This document shows, one piece after another, positions 22,909 to 34,352 of a stretch of 64,000 nt of DNA; the stretch's first letter is position 1, and every line of letters starts with the position of its first letter. This stretch comes from Lojkania enalia (Eukaryota; Ascomycota; Dothideomycetes; Pleosporales). The stretch is from the NCBI GenBank assembly GCA_010094045.1, contig ML986674.1, positions 4,369-68,368 of the forward strand. The letters run 5' to 3'. The notes under the pieces were generated by a model. That model searched no databases. It was given only the letters and a program-made list of their open reading frames with translations, and was not told the origin of the DNA. The position numbers and the translations under genes were made by a program.

Positions 22909-23790
22909 CTAACGCTGGCTATTGAATTTTGCACTGGGGAATTTCAAGGTAAATGATGATGGTAGCTTCGTAGCTATGGTTGCAGACTGTGCAGCCTTTT
23001 GTAGCGAAATGGTCATATCTCTCATCTTCTCTGGTGTAAATATCTGTAGATCAAACGATAACAGAAATTCTACGCAGAGTTCGAGACGGCTGAGTGCAAC
23101 TTGATCAACTCCACCTACTGCGGCAATCCTTGCCTGGGGCCAGCGGTGATCTTCAAGTGCTTTCATAGCCGTTACAAGGGATGCCAGAACGAGACGATGC
23201 ATGGTTCGATGCGTGAGTGGGACAATTCTGTCGATAACGGATAATCGGAGAATATATGAACCAGCTGCAAGCCAGACTCCAGTCGAAAATGGGCAGAATT
23301 GTTGGAGACGATTGACGTAGTCTTCGAGGGGAAATTTGGGAATGGTTTTTGAAAAGAACTTGCGGGCCATGTTAGCCTGTTGAACGGCTTCAGGTTGTGC
23401 GCCAGCGCCAATATCGCCGTTCATGATGGTAGGTTCGTCATGACGCGCCTCTGCTGGATCGAGCTCCGATCTATGGTGACTCTCTCTGTCTGCTGGAATA
23501 GGTGTCGCCGGCCGGGAAGCCGTGCGCCGGTGAGACCTCTGTACGTTCTCCTTACTAGTTGGTGTGTGTGGACGAGACAACGGAGGTGTAGCAGGAACGT
23601 CGCCAGCGGCATTAGCGAGCGCAAGGACTGCGCGCTGGACAATCTTCATAGCAGTTTCTCGCTCCATTGTCATTACATCCAAATCGCCTTCATCTGCTGG
23701 CGGGGATGGCGCATCCTGCAGGGTAAGAGCACGAAATTCGGGAAGTACGCCTGCATCTCCAGCAGGATTCGGGGCCGAGGGCGGATCCAT
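22909..23790 (-). CDS. PHO80-type cyclin (Pcl family)
   Basis: A single exon of about 293 aa from ATG 23790 (306 aa from the alternative ATG 23829). A TATCAG just before 23790 resembles a 5'-UTR acceptor, which favours the shorter form. The N-terminal half is disordered and rich in Pro, Ser and Arg with likely CDK-type sites (TPPLSRPHTPTSKENV, RPATPIPADR). The cyclin box follows: FPLEDYVNRLQQFCPFSTGV, AAGSYILRLSVIDRIVPLTH, RLVLASLVTAMKALEDHRWP, AAVGGVDQVALSRLELCVEF and LLSFDLQIFTPEKM. These are the PHO80 cyclin landmarks (GGV before the last helices; L-E at the CDK interface). It should bind a PHO85-like kinase; fungal members act in phosphate, cell-cycle and polarity control. The precise role is unknown. 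Confidence 0.88.
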   Translation of the reverse strand: MDPPSAPNPAGDAGVLPEFRALTLQDAPSPPADEGDLDVMTMERETAMKIVQRAVLALANAAGDVPATPPLSRPHTPTSKENVQRSHRRTASRPATPIPADRESHHRSELDPAEARHDEPTIMNGDIGAGAQPEAVQQANMARKFFSKTIPKFPLEDYVNRLQQFCPFSTGVWLAAGSYILRLSVIDRIVPLTHRTMHRLVLASLVTAMKALEDHRWPQARIAAVGGVDQVALSRLELCVEFLLSFDLQIFTPEKMRDMTISLQKAAQSATIATKLPSSFTLKFPSAKFNSQR

Positions 23791-23829
23791 TCTGATAATA
23801 GCTGGAGTGTCACTATATCCAATGTGCAA

Positions 23830-26380
23830 GGAGTATATCCAAGAGGGTGCACGGTTTACCGTGAGATATAATGATAAGACCGGTTGGAGAGATCCAAGAT
23901 GCTACAGCAATAAGATACTGAAAAAGAACAATCTAAGCAGCCCGGGAAATAATCGGAGCTGTTCAAGCTTAGGAACGAGGGCGAATTGTGTTTCTGATTG
24001 CCTTACCTGGGCGAGTGGAGGACGGCTCATTAACTCTTTCGATTTTGGAATTAAGGAGAGGGACAAAGTTTGATTGTTGCTTCTCGCAGGCCGGCAGGAT
24101 GGGTGGGGTAGCCTTGTATTGCGGGGTTGGAGGGGAGTGGACGAGGGGAGTGGACAGTGAGAATGATGAGATCGTAATGGCTAGGTACCGTAGATAGAGG
24201 GCAAAATGGCGCTAGGCAGGCAGAAATCCGTTGATATGTTGGAAGTTCCTTTGGTAGTCAAGTGACTTTACTAGTGGAGCTTCTGATTTTACTGACTCAA
24301 GATCTCGGAACTGCTGTTCACGCGTATTTTCCGAGGTTCGGTACGGGCCGGACTTGCGGTGGGCCACATAGAGGGTCCCGAGTGTTCGTTGAGGATCGGA
24401 GGTATCGTTGCTCGAGACTCATGGGGCTTGCGGATGGACAAGGCTGCGGCAATGTAGTGCGCCGGGCAGGTCACGGTCGGGCAGGTCACGATCGGGCAGG
24501 TCTACAGTATTGCAGCCTGCGGGGCTTCGCAATGTGGCAGGCTAGGACGGGTCTCGTGAAATGCACTTGGGGCCGGCGGGCCGGTGAGAGGTGATTGGGC
24601 GATGGGGCGGCAAAGGCCAGCTCGCAACGGAGCTCTGAAGCCTCTACGAGGCTGGCAGCACGAGCATCGAAAGGAGGTCGGGAGACAGGGACATCGTGAA
24701 GGGGCGACGCACGGCGGCAATAGATAATCAAGCCAGTGATGAGGACATGGCGCATGTACGGGCTGCCGGGGTGGAGGTCTGGCTGCGGGGGAAACATGCG
24801 CGAAGGGCTAAAGGCAGCCGGGCTTGGGGCCGCTTAGAGTCCCTTGTGGCGTTCACAAGGTGTGGGCAAAAGGAATTCTATACACGCGATTGCTTGCTAC
24901 TGGATGTGCGTCTCCCATGCATTGGAATGCTCTATGCGAACGGAGGCCCTAATGTCAAGTGATCTAAGCCGCAGAGCCAGACTGGTTGTGCCAATATGCC
25001 GGAGAGTGCACTGCGGATCTTCTGGCGAGATTTGCCCTATTGTCCAGAGTCTCCCACAACTATCGCCACGTGCGGTTCGTATATTTGGACCACGAGACGT
25101 AGACTAACGCTTCTGAATCGAGAGAGGCTAGGCTGGGATATGTATCATTCCATTATCGTCTAATGCAGGGCGAATTGCGTTGGGGCGTAATGGCGATTCG
25201 ACCAGCGAAATGTCTCAATCGCACACCCTCTCTCGACGGACTAGCGTGCCGCGGGCCACGGGAGTGCGTGCTACAGGTGCGTGTAGAACGAATCGCTACG
25301 AGATTATTTGGACTTGTCAACCAGCGGCCAGACCAGCTTCCGAAGTCGATGCCCTCATGACCCTCCACTAGGTGACTTCGAACGCGTGGCGAAGGTTTCG
25401 TTCCGAGGTGACTGCTCCGGGCTGCCAACGCTGCTCGTCAAGAGGTAGAGTAGATCACGACAACCATCGAAGTGTCTAAGCCTTTTGTCACTTCCGAGCG
25501 ATACAAATGCAAAAAGTGTGCCGGAAACCGGTCAGTAGAGACGTAGATACCTGCCCTCTGTGCCATTTTCCGCTCCTGCTTATTCAGCTTTGCGATGCTC
25601 AGACTTATATTGACCTTGGAAGCCGCTTCCGAGTCCGCGCAGACTAAATTTGAAGTAAATAAATAGAATGACCGGACCTCTTTTCAGTCCCAAGTCGGCA
25701 AGAGGGTGTATGGATATGAATGCATATCACCTGCACCGTTCTGCCCATAGAGAACCAATAATAGCGCTCTATGACATCTATAGGCCCAGGCTGGCTTCAA
25801 TCGATAGAAGAAACACTATCATGGGGGAGTCACGTATATAACACAAGGCAAGTTTCTAATTAGAAATTATGTGAAACCCGTTATTAAAATCTATAACTCC
25901 ATCCTAAGCAGATCCTTCACAGTTCATCCGACCATTTCAGACTGTAATCTAGAATACAAGGAAAAGGCAGTGTCAGACATCTGGGAATGCCTAGGGGGAT
26001 ATAATCGAACCGCTGGGAGCTAAAACATGCTACTTGGGGGTAGTAATAGGGGAAAACCATTCACCGAATGTAATAGTAGTGAAATGGCTGAGACATGGAA
26101 GCCGAGAGCACCTAAGGGAAGAACAAATGAACCGTAGCGGGAAGCAATACGAATAAGAGGATGTAATATCAATCCGAATGATGCTAGCTTTTCCAACCTG
26201 ATTCCAGATAATGAAAGTGAAGGAGAGTGGAGTATACGAATCGGATCCAAAGCTAGTCTTTCAATAGCACCGACCAAATCTGAATACACCAATTTCATCC
26301 ATAATCCAAGCCAGACCTCGAATCAAATTCTCGTTGGTCGAAAACAAAATACTTGAGTCAAGGTATCCGGAATAAGTGGT
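23830..26380. other. Gene-poor region; no gene supported
   Basis: About 2.5 kb. The 23.83-24.3 kb part is upstream of the cyclin gene. The 24.3-25.1 kb part is GC-richer and holds a short tandem repeat (separate entry). Frames at 24262-24594, 24486-24797 and 26020-26298 have no domain or splice pattern; the last is simply the 3' flank of the next gene. Confidence 0.55.
24463..24502 (+). repeat. 15-bp tandem repeat, about 2.7 copies
   Basis: The unit CGGGCAGGTCACGGT (24463-24477) repeats as CGGGCAGGTCACGAT (24478-24492) and then CGGGCAGGTC (24493-24502). It is GC-rich in an otherwise non-coding stretch. No function is apparent. Confidence 0.85.
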
Positions 26381-27537
26381 CTAAGTATTGTAACTAGGAG
26401 TGCGACCCTGGACCGTCTTGAGTAATTCGTAGAAGCCGACATTCCAGTCGACGCATTCGAGATACTCCCACCAGAACCGAAGTCCAGGCTCCTCGTCAGC
26501 ATCAGCCTATAAAATTCATTAGTATTAAAAGTAGACGTGAATACATCTAGGACATCACATACCCGATCGAAAGCGCTGAGGATAGTTTCCTTCTTAAGGA
26601 GACTTATCTTGAGCATAGAATTCTTCTTCCAAGATGCTAGTGATTCTATGTACCTTTTAATATCGTCCTCGGTCGCATCGTCGGGAATCGTAGGCTTTGT
26701 GTCAGAGAAGAAATGCTCCCTCAGTTTATCACGTGCCCAGTCCGGACATCCACGCGCAGCGAGTTGCTCGGCCCACCATGCCTTCACTGATGCCGGCACA
26801 CATTGCTTTTGGCGGTCGTAATCAAGCCTATCGCTCCAGCGAGATTGAGTGTAATGGCCGAAGTAGACGTATCGGCCCTCGCCACCAGGGACAGTCGGGT
26901 TGCCGCGGATGAATAGTGGTACCTCCTGAAAAATAGTGCCAAACTGGAAATAGTAGTACTCATCCTCTGGGTTCTCTGGCATAACCAGACTAAGCTTGGC
27001 GCCGTGCTCACCGGGAATCTCAGGGGAATACGGCTCGATTTTCCGGTCCCACTTGTAGTAGCAGCTGACAATAGGAGGGCCTGATCCCACCTTCTTTTCG
27101 ACGACATATGTGCCGTATCCGTGGGCCTTACCGCCAAAGAAGTTGTTGAGGAAGTCTTCATCGAAGGTAACCATTTCGGTGAGTGCAGGGACGCTGTCCC
27201 GCTTCAACGTATCGAGTGGCTGCATCTCAAGGACAGGCGTTGGCATGTACCTAGTCGCTGAGACGGCGTAAGCAGAGTCCTCGATGGACAAGCGTGGCTC
27301 ATCAGCCTTGATCGAGCTAGAATCGGCAGGTGACAAAGGCTGTTGGGGTAGCCCTAGATCATTTCGTACGATAGTATTGATGGAGAGGCTCTGGGAGCTA
27401 TCGGCAGCTCTATCGTCGTCGACTTTGCCGTCCACAGCAAGCGCTCCATTTCCAGTCGAACGAGGAAGGCCATTACGCTGATAGTACACCTCATCGGGGC
27501 CACGGATAGGCTGAAACTCTGGACCGCAGCTGGGCAT
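26381..27537 (-). CDS. Conserved fungal protein, DUF6697-like
   Basis: Two exons, 27537-26563 and 26506-26381, about 366 aa. The intron (26507-26562, 56 bp) has GTATGT, branch TACTAAT and TTATAG. The naive open frame runs through it to 26323 with a nonsense tail; splicing gives AFDR|ADADEEPGLRFWWEYLE and ends KTVQGRTPSYNT. The N-terminal third is disordered. The conserved core starts near residue 120: TEMVTFDEDFLNNFFGGKAH, FIRGNPTVPGGEGRYVYFGH and YTQSRWSDRLDY, then VKAWWAEQLAARGCPDWAR. The Tyr-Val-Tyr-Phe-Gly and aromatic C-terminal helix pattern recalls the DUF6697 family, but this is from memory and unchecked. No catalytic motif, signal peptide or TM segment is seen. Function unknown. Confidence 0.75.
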
Positions 27538-29618
27538 GGTGAGATATACAGAGTGATCCTAAAGTATGATGAAGAACTGGCGATCTGTTGTGAGGGTGTG
27601 TGTGGAGGATGTAGATGGGCGTCGCCGCTCGGGACAATTATAGGCTAACTCAATCTCACAAAGAAAAGTGAGGGTTGAGACTGAGTTTGAGCGTCTCAAT
27701 ACGCAGGGAAAAGTCAATCAGTAGGAAATATAGGCATGCAATGACAAGACTAGAAGAAAGGGTGTGGTGGGAAAGAACAAGTTGTCGGGTGGATGAGGTA
27801 GTTGCAGATAGAAAAAGGAAGAGAGGTCTGGGGAAGAGGAGAAGGGCTTTATACTGTTAGCTACGAGAAGGCTTAATTGTAGAAGATAGGCAGTAAGAAG
27901 AGTGAAAGCCTTTTATTACCTTATACCTGAAAGAGTAATGGTAGGTCACCCTATATCACCCTTAGAAGAACGTGAGGGGTTGAGTCAATGATGAAGGGTG
28001 AAGCAGACGCGTTGTGATCTCGCGATAAGGGACTTTAACCTGGCTAGGATAGCCTCTCTTAAAATGATGTTTACAAAAGAGCTGATGGAGACGACGTGCT
28101 TTCCTTGTTTGGATAGCGCAGTAGCGTAGTGAATCAGCACATCTCCGACTGAGGTACCGAATTTGAAGTGATCGTTTCTCTAATTATGAAGATGAGTCAT
28201 TCCTGGGCCCAAAAAAGAGTGTAAAAACGGTTGGTCATTCGTGTAGAATCGTACCGCACTCACTTAGGAAGAGCGGCCCTCTCAAGAAGGCAGATTATAA
28301 CTTTCCGTTTACTATCATTGTTCTAGGATCTCTCATGATCTAGATCCTCGAGTCCATGCGTTTATTGTCGATCAGAATAGCTGATTCATTTTACTGTTTG
28401 TCCCACACACCCAATACTCCCAGCAAGAAATGGTATGCAGCGTCTGCTGATGTCACCCGCACTGCCTGTCGTTTCTTTTAGCTAAGGAAGACGAGTCTAG
28501 GGAGCATGTGCTGGTGAGAACATGATCGCAGCCCAGACCATTAGAACAATTCTAAGTTTATCTAATGAAGACTCTTGATACTTGCTCGTGTATCAGAGCT
28601 CGGAGTTCGGCTACAGGTGGATGCAAAGGGTCGAGAATAACGCAGGGGCTGACTGGCAGAGTTTGGAGAGTTAGAAGGAAAACAGAACAGTTATATTCTA
28701 TAAACTAATGTTATCCTGTTGGAATCATGGACAAGGGCGTGGAAATGCCCAATGTCTACAAGAAAATGACTTTGGAAATTGAGAGAAATAAACCCAAGAT
28801 GAAAAGGTTATTCGGAGAAGCTAGACGGCAGTAAGTATCCCGTAGTTGTTTGCTCTCGGGGAGTACATAGCACCCAATGGCAAGTGGTGAGCGTCAGGTA
28901 CGGAAGAAAGATGAGTCTAGAAAGTGATAAGAGATAAGTCCGGTTGTGATGGTTATCAATCGATCTGATTGACGCATGTCTCGACACAATCAAGATTTCG
29001 ACTAATACTGCAAGTTGACGGAGTCCTCGGCTGGGACGGGTCGAGACTTCGCACTTTACAAAGACGGCGGACCACCCGCAGTTTCCACCGTCTAATTTCC
29101 TTCCAACAGCTTGCGTCGCTTGTTCCTCAACGCTTAGAAACCTCTCACCGATAGTTACATCTAGTTGCGACAATGGCGCGTGCTCGATGCCCGGATTAGG
29201 AGCGACGGGGCTGTGCAGAACGGCACCGAACACCCAAACAACTCCAGATCCTCCGGAGGAAGCATCATCGGAAACGCCTACCAGTCTGCTGATAATCCTA
29301 AGACAAAAATCAAATGGAACTACATACAGCCAGTGGTGGGCTCGTCGATTGGGAGGAGCTGGAGACGCGGGGCGGCGGAACATTTTCCCAGAGACCCTGA
29401 ATGACGTTCACAGTCGGGGGTCCGAGCGCCCTCGGGTGTGCAAAAGTGCGAATCTGCCTTACCCTTCCCAAGCGACTCACGGTAGATGCTCACGAATTTC
29501 ACGAATGTAGTTCGCTCCTGCTTGCTCTGCGGACCCGGTTAGACCTTGCGCATTGGACCTCGAGGTCTAGCATTCGTTTGATTCTCTCCTCTTCTTATCC
29601 ACCAATTTTCTATGCAGT
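27538..29618. other. Intergenic region without confident gene
   Basis: Promoter sides of two divergently transcribed genes, about 2 kb. A 191-codon open frame on - (28808-29383) and overlapping + frames (29187-29510) are long, but carry no known motif and sit directly upstream of the SAP30 gene, where a 5' leader is expected. I therefore do not call them. Confidence 0.5.
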
Positions 29619-30418
29619 ATGCCGCCGTCGAAACGCACGCAGGAGGACCCCCAGAGCCTCAAGGAGAAGCTCCACTTGCTTCAGGCCAACAACGCCCGCG
29701 GACGTCGCAATGGAACGCATAATACGGCGAATGGAAGCAATTTGAAAGAGGTCATGTCTTCCACAGCCGACAATGCTTCCATCAACAGCGGCCAGAACAA
29801 TCAGAGTAACACCTCAGGAGTGAGTTGCCCTTCGAGATGAACCCTTTACGCTTATTTTCCTACTCCTTCTACATGGCAATAGTCATCATGCACCCTATCC
29901 CTATCTAGCACCACAGAGTCTGGGAGAGAAGCTACCAGTAACGGCTGTAGTCTTGTCAGTTCGGTTCTGGCTCGTCTACGGCACAGCATCTCGCAGGAAC
30001 ATTTGGGTGGGGAGCAGTGTGGTTCATTCATTGCATTGGCTAACTACAGTGCTTCTAGATGGCATGGACCTCGCAAGATCTGTCTATTCTTCAAGGATAC
30101 CGACGTGCTTACCGCCTCGATACCCCTTCCTCCTTCAAGAACCCCCTCAGCCACATAATACTTGGGAATGGCATTGGACGATTCTCGCCTACAATGGCAA
30201 GGCCAAAGACGAAGAGAAGGGTCACGAAAGACCAGCTGGCTCTAGCAGTACGCAAGAATTTCAATGCTCTCGGGGTTAGCGAGACCGACGTCATCGTCGA
30301 CCTGCTGTATAAAGTTAGGAATCAGGGTACAGCCGGATACAGTTTATTTCTTGAAATGCCCGCTGATAAGATCCTAGATAAGGAATTTCGCGTACGATTT
30401 GCACCGCAACGGAAATGA
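29619..30418 (+). CDS. SAP30-type subunit of the Sin3 histone deacetylase complex
   Basis: Three exons: 29619-29819, 30059-30326 and 30378-30418, about 169 aa. Intron 1 (29820-30058) has GTGAGT, branch CTAAC and TTCTAG. Intron 2 (30327-30377, 51 bp, GTACAG, branch CTGAT, CCTAG) keeps the frame open and would be read through; splicing yields LLYKVRNQDKEFRVRFAP. The N-terminus is Ser/Asn-rich and disordered. The C-terminal half is the SAP30 Sin3-binding region: WTSQDLSILQGYRRAYRL, then IGRFSPTMARPKTKRRVTKD, LAVRKNFNALGVSETDVI and the RVRFAP end, with the basic KTKRR stretch that in SAP30 contacts DNA or phosphoinositides. It is a nuclear scaffold linking Sin3 to chromatin for deacetylation-based repression. 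Confidence 0.88.
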
Positions 30419-31102
30419 GTAGATTCACCCTTACCATGTCGATGCACTTCATGGAGTTCTTCTCGTCGATACCCTGGTCATAGCATCGCATCGAGCACGC
30501 ACTGCTACTTTATAATGAGCATGAGCATTTCATAGGAGTTCTGGTTCCTCTATTTTCCTTGGCATTCGAATCATATTATGTTGCGTAAGGGCTCATTCTA
30601 CGTCAGCCATTCCGCATGAAACTTCGACAATACCTCCTCAATGCAGGCGTAAATAGCTTGGATAGAGTCATTGGAGTCATTGGTATATATCAATAGTATA
30701 TGGTATGCCTTGCTTTAGATGATTGTCCATATTGCTGAGATCACCGCGTGCGTGACACGAAACCTGTGACGCGCATCTCAGCCTGATGACACGCATCCCG
30801 AATATCGCCGATGCCGGATGATTTGATTTTTCGTTAATTGTCGCTTGTTGTGTCTCGCCCAACTCTGTTTCGCATAAGAAATAAGTGTTCTAGCTATGCA
30901 ATCTGCATGGATGAGAAGGGCCCAGAAAATGCCAGAAGCACGCGTACCGAGGCCAATGACATCGCAAGGTGGCCCGAGCGCCCAAATTTTCTCGCGGAGC
31001 GTACCCGGACTCGCAGCATCGACCCCATCCATTCACTGAATTCATCGAAACACACCCTCCGCTCCCACGTACATTGCCTGGACTGCATCCCTCACCAATA
31101 AA
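30419..31102. other. Intergenic region between SAP30-type gene and MDJ1
   Basis: 3' flank of the first gene and promoter of the second, both on +. Overlapping frames on both strands near 30.84-31.17 kb have no motif; nothing else is seen. Confidence 0.6.
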
Positions 31103-32741
31103 ATGAGCATCGCTGCTCCTGTGCTGCCCTTCAAAGCGGTGACTCCCGCACGCATTATATCCGCATCTCGCCATTGCCAGAGACGGGGTATATCATCACG
31201 ACCGCAATTTTACCGGCCATCAATATCGCCATGGAAGCTGCAATGCAATGCACCGCAGATGCGGGTGAGTCTCATCGCAATGCAAATCCCTCGGATGTTT
31301 GGCTAACTCTTTGACACACCAGCTCTTTCATGCCACCTCACCCTCCCTGGCTGTGTCTGACCCATATGCCACGTTAGGAGTCCCCAAATCTGCGACGCAG
31401 GCTGAGATTAAAAAAGCATATTACGGACTAGCGAAGAAATACCATCCAGATACGAACAAGGACCCCTCCGCTAAGGACAAATTCGCCGCCGCGCAATCCG
31501 CATATGACTTATTATCAGACGCCGATAAACGGAAAGCATACGACTCATACGGCTCTGCTGCCTTTGACCAGAATGGCGGTTTCAACCCCGGAGCAGGAGC
31601 CGGTGCTGGCGGACCTGGAGGAAACCCTTTCGCTGGATTCGGGTTTGGGGGCTTTGGAAGTTCGCAGGGCGGCTTCCAGGGCGGTTTTGCGCAAGATATT
31701 AATTTCGAAGATTTATTCAGTGCATTTAGTGGAGGTGCGAGGAGGGGAAGAAGTTCGAGAGGAAGTCCATTTGAAGAAGAAATCGTTATCGGAGATAACA
31801 TCGAGGTTCAAACGAATATATCGTTTATGGATGCAGCGAAAGGTATTAGTAAAGATATACACATCACACCAATGGTGGAATGTAAGACGTGTAATGGGAG
31901 TGGGTTGAAAAAGGGTGCGAAGCGGACCGAGTGTAAGAGTTGTGGTGGTACGGGTACGAGGGTTACGTCGATGGGCGGTTTCCACATGTCAGCAACATGT
32001 TCATCTTGCGGCGGATCCGGTGTCTCGATACCGAGGGGATCGTCATGTGGGACTTGCAATGGAGACGGGGCAGTCAAGGAGCGAAAGACTATTACAGTGG
32101 ACATACCCGGAGGTGTTGAGGACGGCATGCGGCTACGAGTAAATGGAGAAGGAGATGCGCCACTCACTGGTCAAGCAATGGGCGCGAACGTCAGGGGAGC
32201 GAAGGGAGACCTCTATGTCCTAATTAGAGTTGCGTCAGATCCAAAGTTCAAGAGAACGGGAAGCGACATCCTCCATACAGCGACAATCCCCCTGACGACT
32301 GCCGTTCTCGGCGGAGAAATTAAAGTTCCAACACTCGATGGCGACATAATGGTTAAGGTCCCTACAGGATCCGGAACTGGCGATAAGATCACTCTATCTG
32401 GCTTGGGCATGAAAGTTCTCAGCGGGCGACGAAATGCGAAGGGCGATCTTAAAGTGGAGTTCAAGGTCCAAATGCCGAAATACCTATCCGCGAACCAGCG
32501 AACCATCCTCGAAATGCTGGCCGACGAAATGAACGACAAATCTGCAAAACGGATAATGAACATCGGCAAAATGAAGGACGATGCGTCGAAGACATCAACA
32601 CAAGATCACAAAAACGAGGGCTTCATCAAAACGGCATGGCATAATCTTACCGGACAGCACAAAAATTTGGACGAAGAACCAAAAACAGAGTCAAAGAAGG
32701 AAAATCAAGAGCCAAAGAAAGCTTCTGGCTCTGGTTCATAG
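31103..32741 (+). CDS. MDJ1: Mitochondrial DnaJ (Hsp40) co-chaperone
   Basis: Two exons, 31103-31264 and 31323-32741. The intron (31265-31322) has GTGAGT, branch CTAAC and CACCAG, phase 0. The product is about 526 aa. Residues 1-55 form an Arg/Ser-rich presequence without acidic residues ([19 protein letters not shown]), as expected for matrix import. The J-domain follows ([36 protein letters not shown]) with the HPD that stimulates Hsp70 ATPase. Next come a Gly/Phe-rich linker and a zinc domain of four CxxCxGxG repeats: [24 protein letters not shown] and CGTCNGDG. The substrate-binding C-terminal domains carry [20 protein letters not shown] and a Lys/Glu-rich tail. It serves mitochondrial Hsp70 in folding and mtDNA maintenance. 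Confidence 0.95.
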
Positions 32742-33051
32742 CCGTCCATTTCAACTATTTACTTACATCGTATACCTTCTGATTCCGCTGTATTGTACAA
32801 TCACCCTTCTCCAACTTGTACAGTATACTACATCTACTGGCATTCGGCGCATAAAGACAGGCGGGCGGTCTCTTGGAAAGATTTTGTTGCATTTGTTGGC
32901 GTCTCCAGCTTCCTTTTCTATCAGCTGTGGGAACAAGAGTAGATAATTGATAGTCTACATTATGGGCTCTCGACTCAAGCTTGTATATTACAATCTTGCT
33001 TCGTATCCAAATGTGTTGCGCATGGTAAGGATTCGGTTGCAGGGTGTGTTA

Positions 33052-34350
33052 AGTTTTGTAGGTGGCGCGCTAGCCGCACGGATGCTAAGCCGGTAAAACC
33101 GAAGAGCTCTAGTGAATAAGATACTCCTAAACCCACCTAGTTTATATGAGAAACTAGGTACCGCGCTCCATGCGTCAAGCAACACAACATCTACTATGCT
33201 ACCCAGAACCCCCTACCGTAACTCTAGCGCCCACCTCACGCGCGATGAGCGCCTACAGTGCCAGACCCTACGTCTAGCAGGTCATACACATAAATATATT
33301 GCCAACCTACTAAATTTAACAGAGAGACAGGTTGGCTACGTAATTGCTAGCGAGCAGGTCACGCCAAAGAAGCGCCCTGGTCGTCCTCGGATCCTCACAG
33401 ATGCCCAAGTCGACGAGCTCGAAGAATACGTACAATCCTCGCGCGCGACGCGCTAAATGAGCTATCTAGCTCTTACTAAAGGACCTTTTGCACACTGGGA
33501 CGTCAGGGAATATATAATCCAGCGAGCTCTACAGAAGAGAGGCTATAGCCGTTGTATCGCTCGCGCGAAGCCTCCATTAACAGAGGTAAATTGTTAAAAA
33601 CGTCTTGCCTGGGTAGAGGCACATGTTAACTAGCAGCTAGAGCAGTAGGCAACAATCCTTTGGAGCGACGAGAGCTGGGTAACTGGAGGCCGACACCGTA
33701 GGACGTGGGTTATAAGGAAGCCTAGAGAAGAGCTTGACAGCACCTGTATCGTTGAGAAGCTGCGTAAGAGACGCGGCTGGATGATATGGGGCTGTTTCTC
33801 TAGCTCAATAAAAGGTCCCTGCGTCTTCTAGGAGAAGGATTAGGGTAGTATCACTAGCTAGAGCTACTGCGAGAAGATTGTACCTATCGTTAAAGGCTGG
33901 CTACGTCTTAATCTAGGATTATTGTTTATACAAGACGGCGCTGCTGCTTATAGCGCTGCTATAACAATTGAGGATCTATAAGATCGAGGAATATACGCAG
34001 TTAGCTGGCCACCTTTCTTACTAGATCTTAATCTAATTGAGGCAGTATGGAACAAGTTAAAAGATTATATTAAGCTCAACTACCCTGATTTAATAGGTGG
34101 AAAGCAGTATACATATAATAGGCTACGTCAAATTGTACGGGAGGCGTGGGACTCGATTTCTGATGAGCTACTGCAAGAGCTGCTAGATAGTATGCCAGCT
34201 CGATGCCAGGCTGTGATTGACGCAAAAGGCGGTCACACAAAGTACTGAAATTTATATACAAATCTGGACAAGCTTCGCGGATCAGCATTACGATACATTT
34301 GGCGCGCACAGGCCCTCCGGCCTTCTCGCGCGCAGACCACCTACAAAACT
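33052..34350 (+). mobile_element. Tc1/mariner DNA transposon, RIP-inactivated, with TIRs and TA target duplication
   Basis: A 1299-bp element. Both ends read inward as AGTTTTGTAGGTGG (33052-33065; complement 34337-34350) and are flanked by TA (33050-33051 and 34351-34352), the Tc1 target-site duplication. The body encodes a broken transposase (separate entry). The perfect terminal repeat is only about 14 bp before the ends diverge, although both then carry a GCGCGC stretch. The element lies about 310 bp downstream of the MDJ1 stop and does not disturb a recognised gene. It belongs to the IS630/Tc1 group by its DD34E spacing. Confidence 0.88.
33208..34246 (+). pseudogene. Tc1-type transposase pseudogene (DD34E)
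   Basis: The reading frame begins with a helix-turn-helix region (LTRDERLQCQTLRLAGHT, NLTERQVGYVIASEQ) and the GRPRILT motif common in Tc1 transposases, and is stopped at TAA 33456. The same family of sequence then continues past many stops: ILWSDESWVTGGRHRRTW (first Asp), LLFIQDGAAAYSA (second Asp) and SWPPFLLDLNLIEAVWNKL (Glu), with 34 residues between second Asp and Glu. The internal stops are TAG and TAA where CAG and CAA are expected (for example around 33630-33650, 33830 and 33979), the result of C-to-T mutation typical of RIP. It cannot make an active enzyme. Confidence 0.85.
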
Positions 34351-34352
34351 TA

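Noticed and set aside
24262..24594. Protein with GHGRAGHDRAG repeats
   Set aside because: This is just translation of the 15-bp tandem repeat; nothing else supports coding.
28808..29383. 191-codon open frame on the minus strand
   Set aside because: No motif or splice partners, and it overlaps the expected leader/promoter of the SAP30-type gene; opposite-strand frames are equally open.
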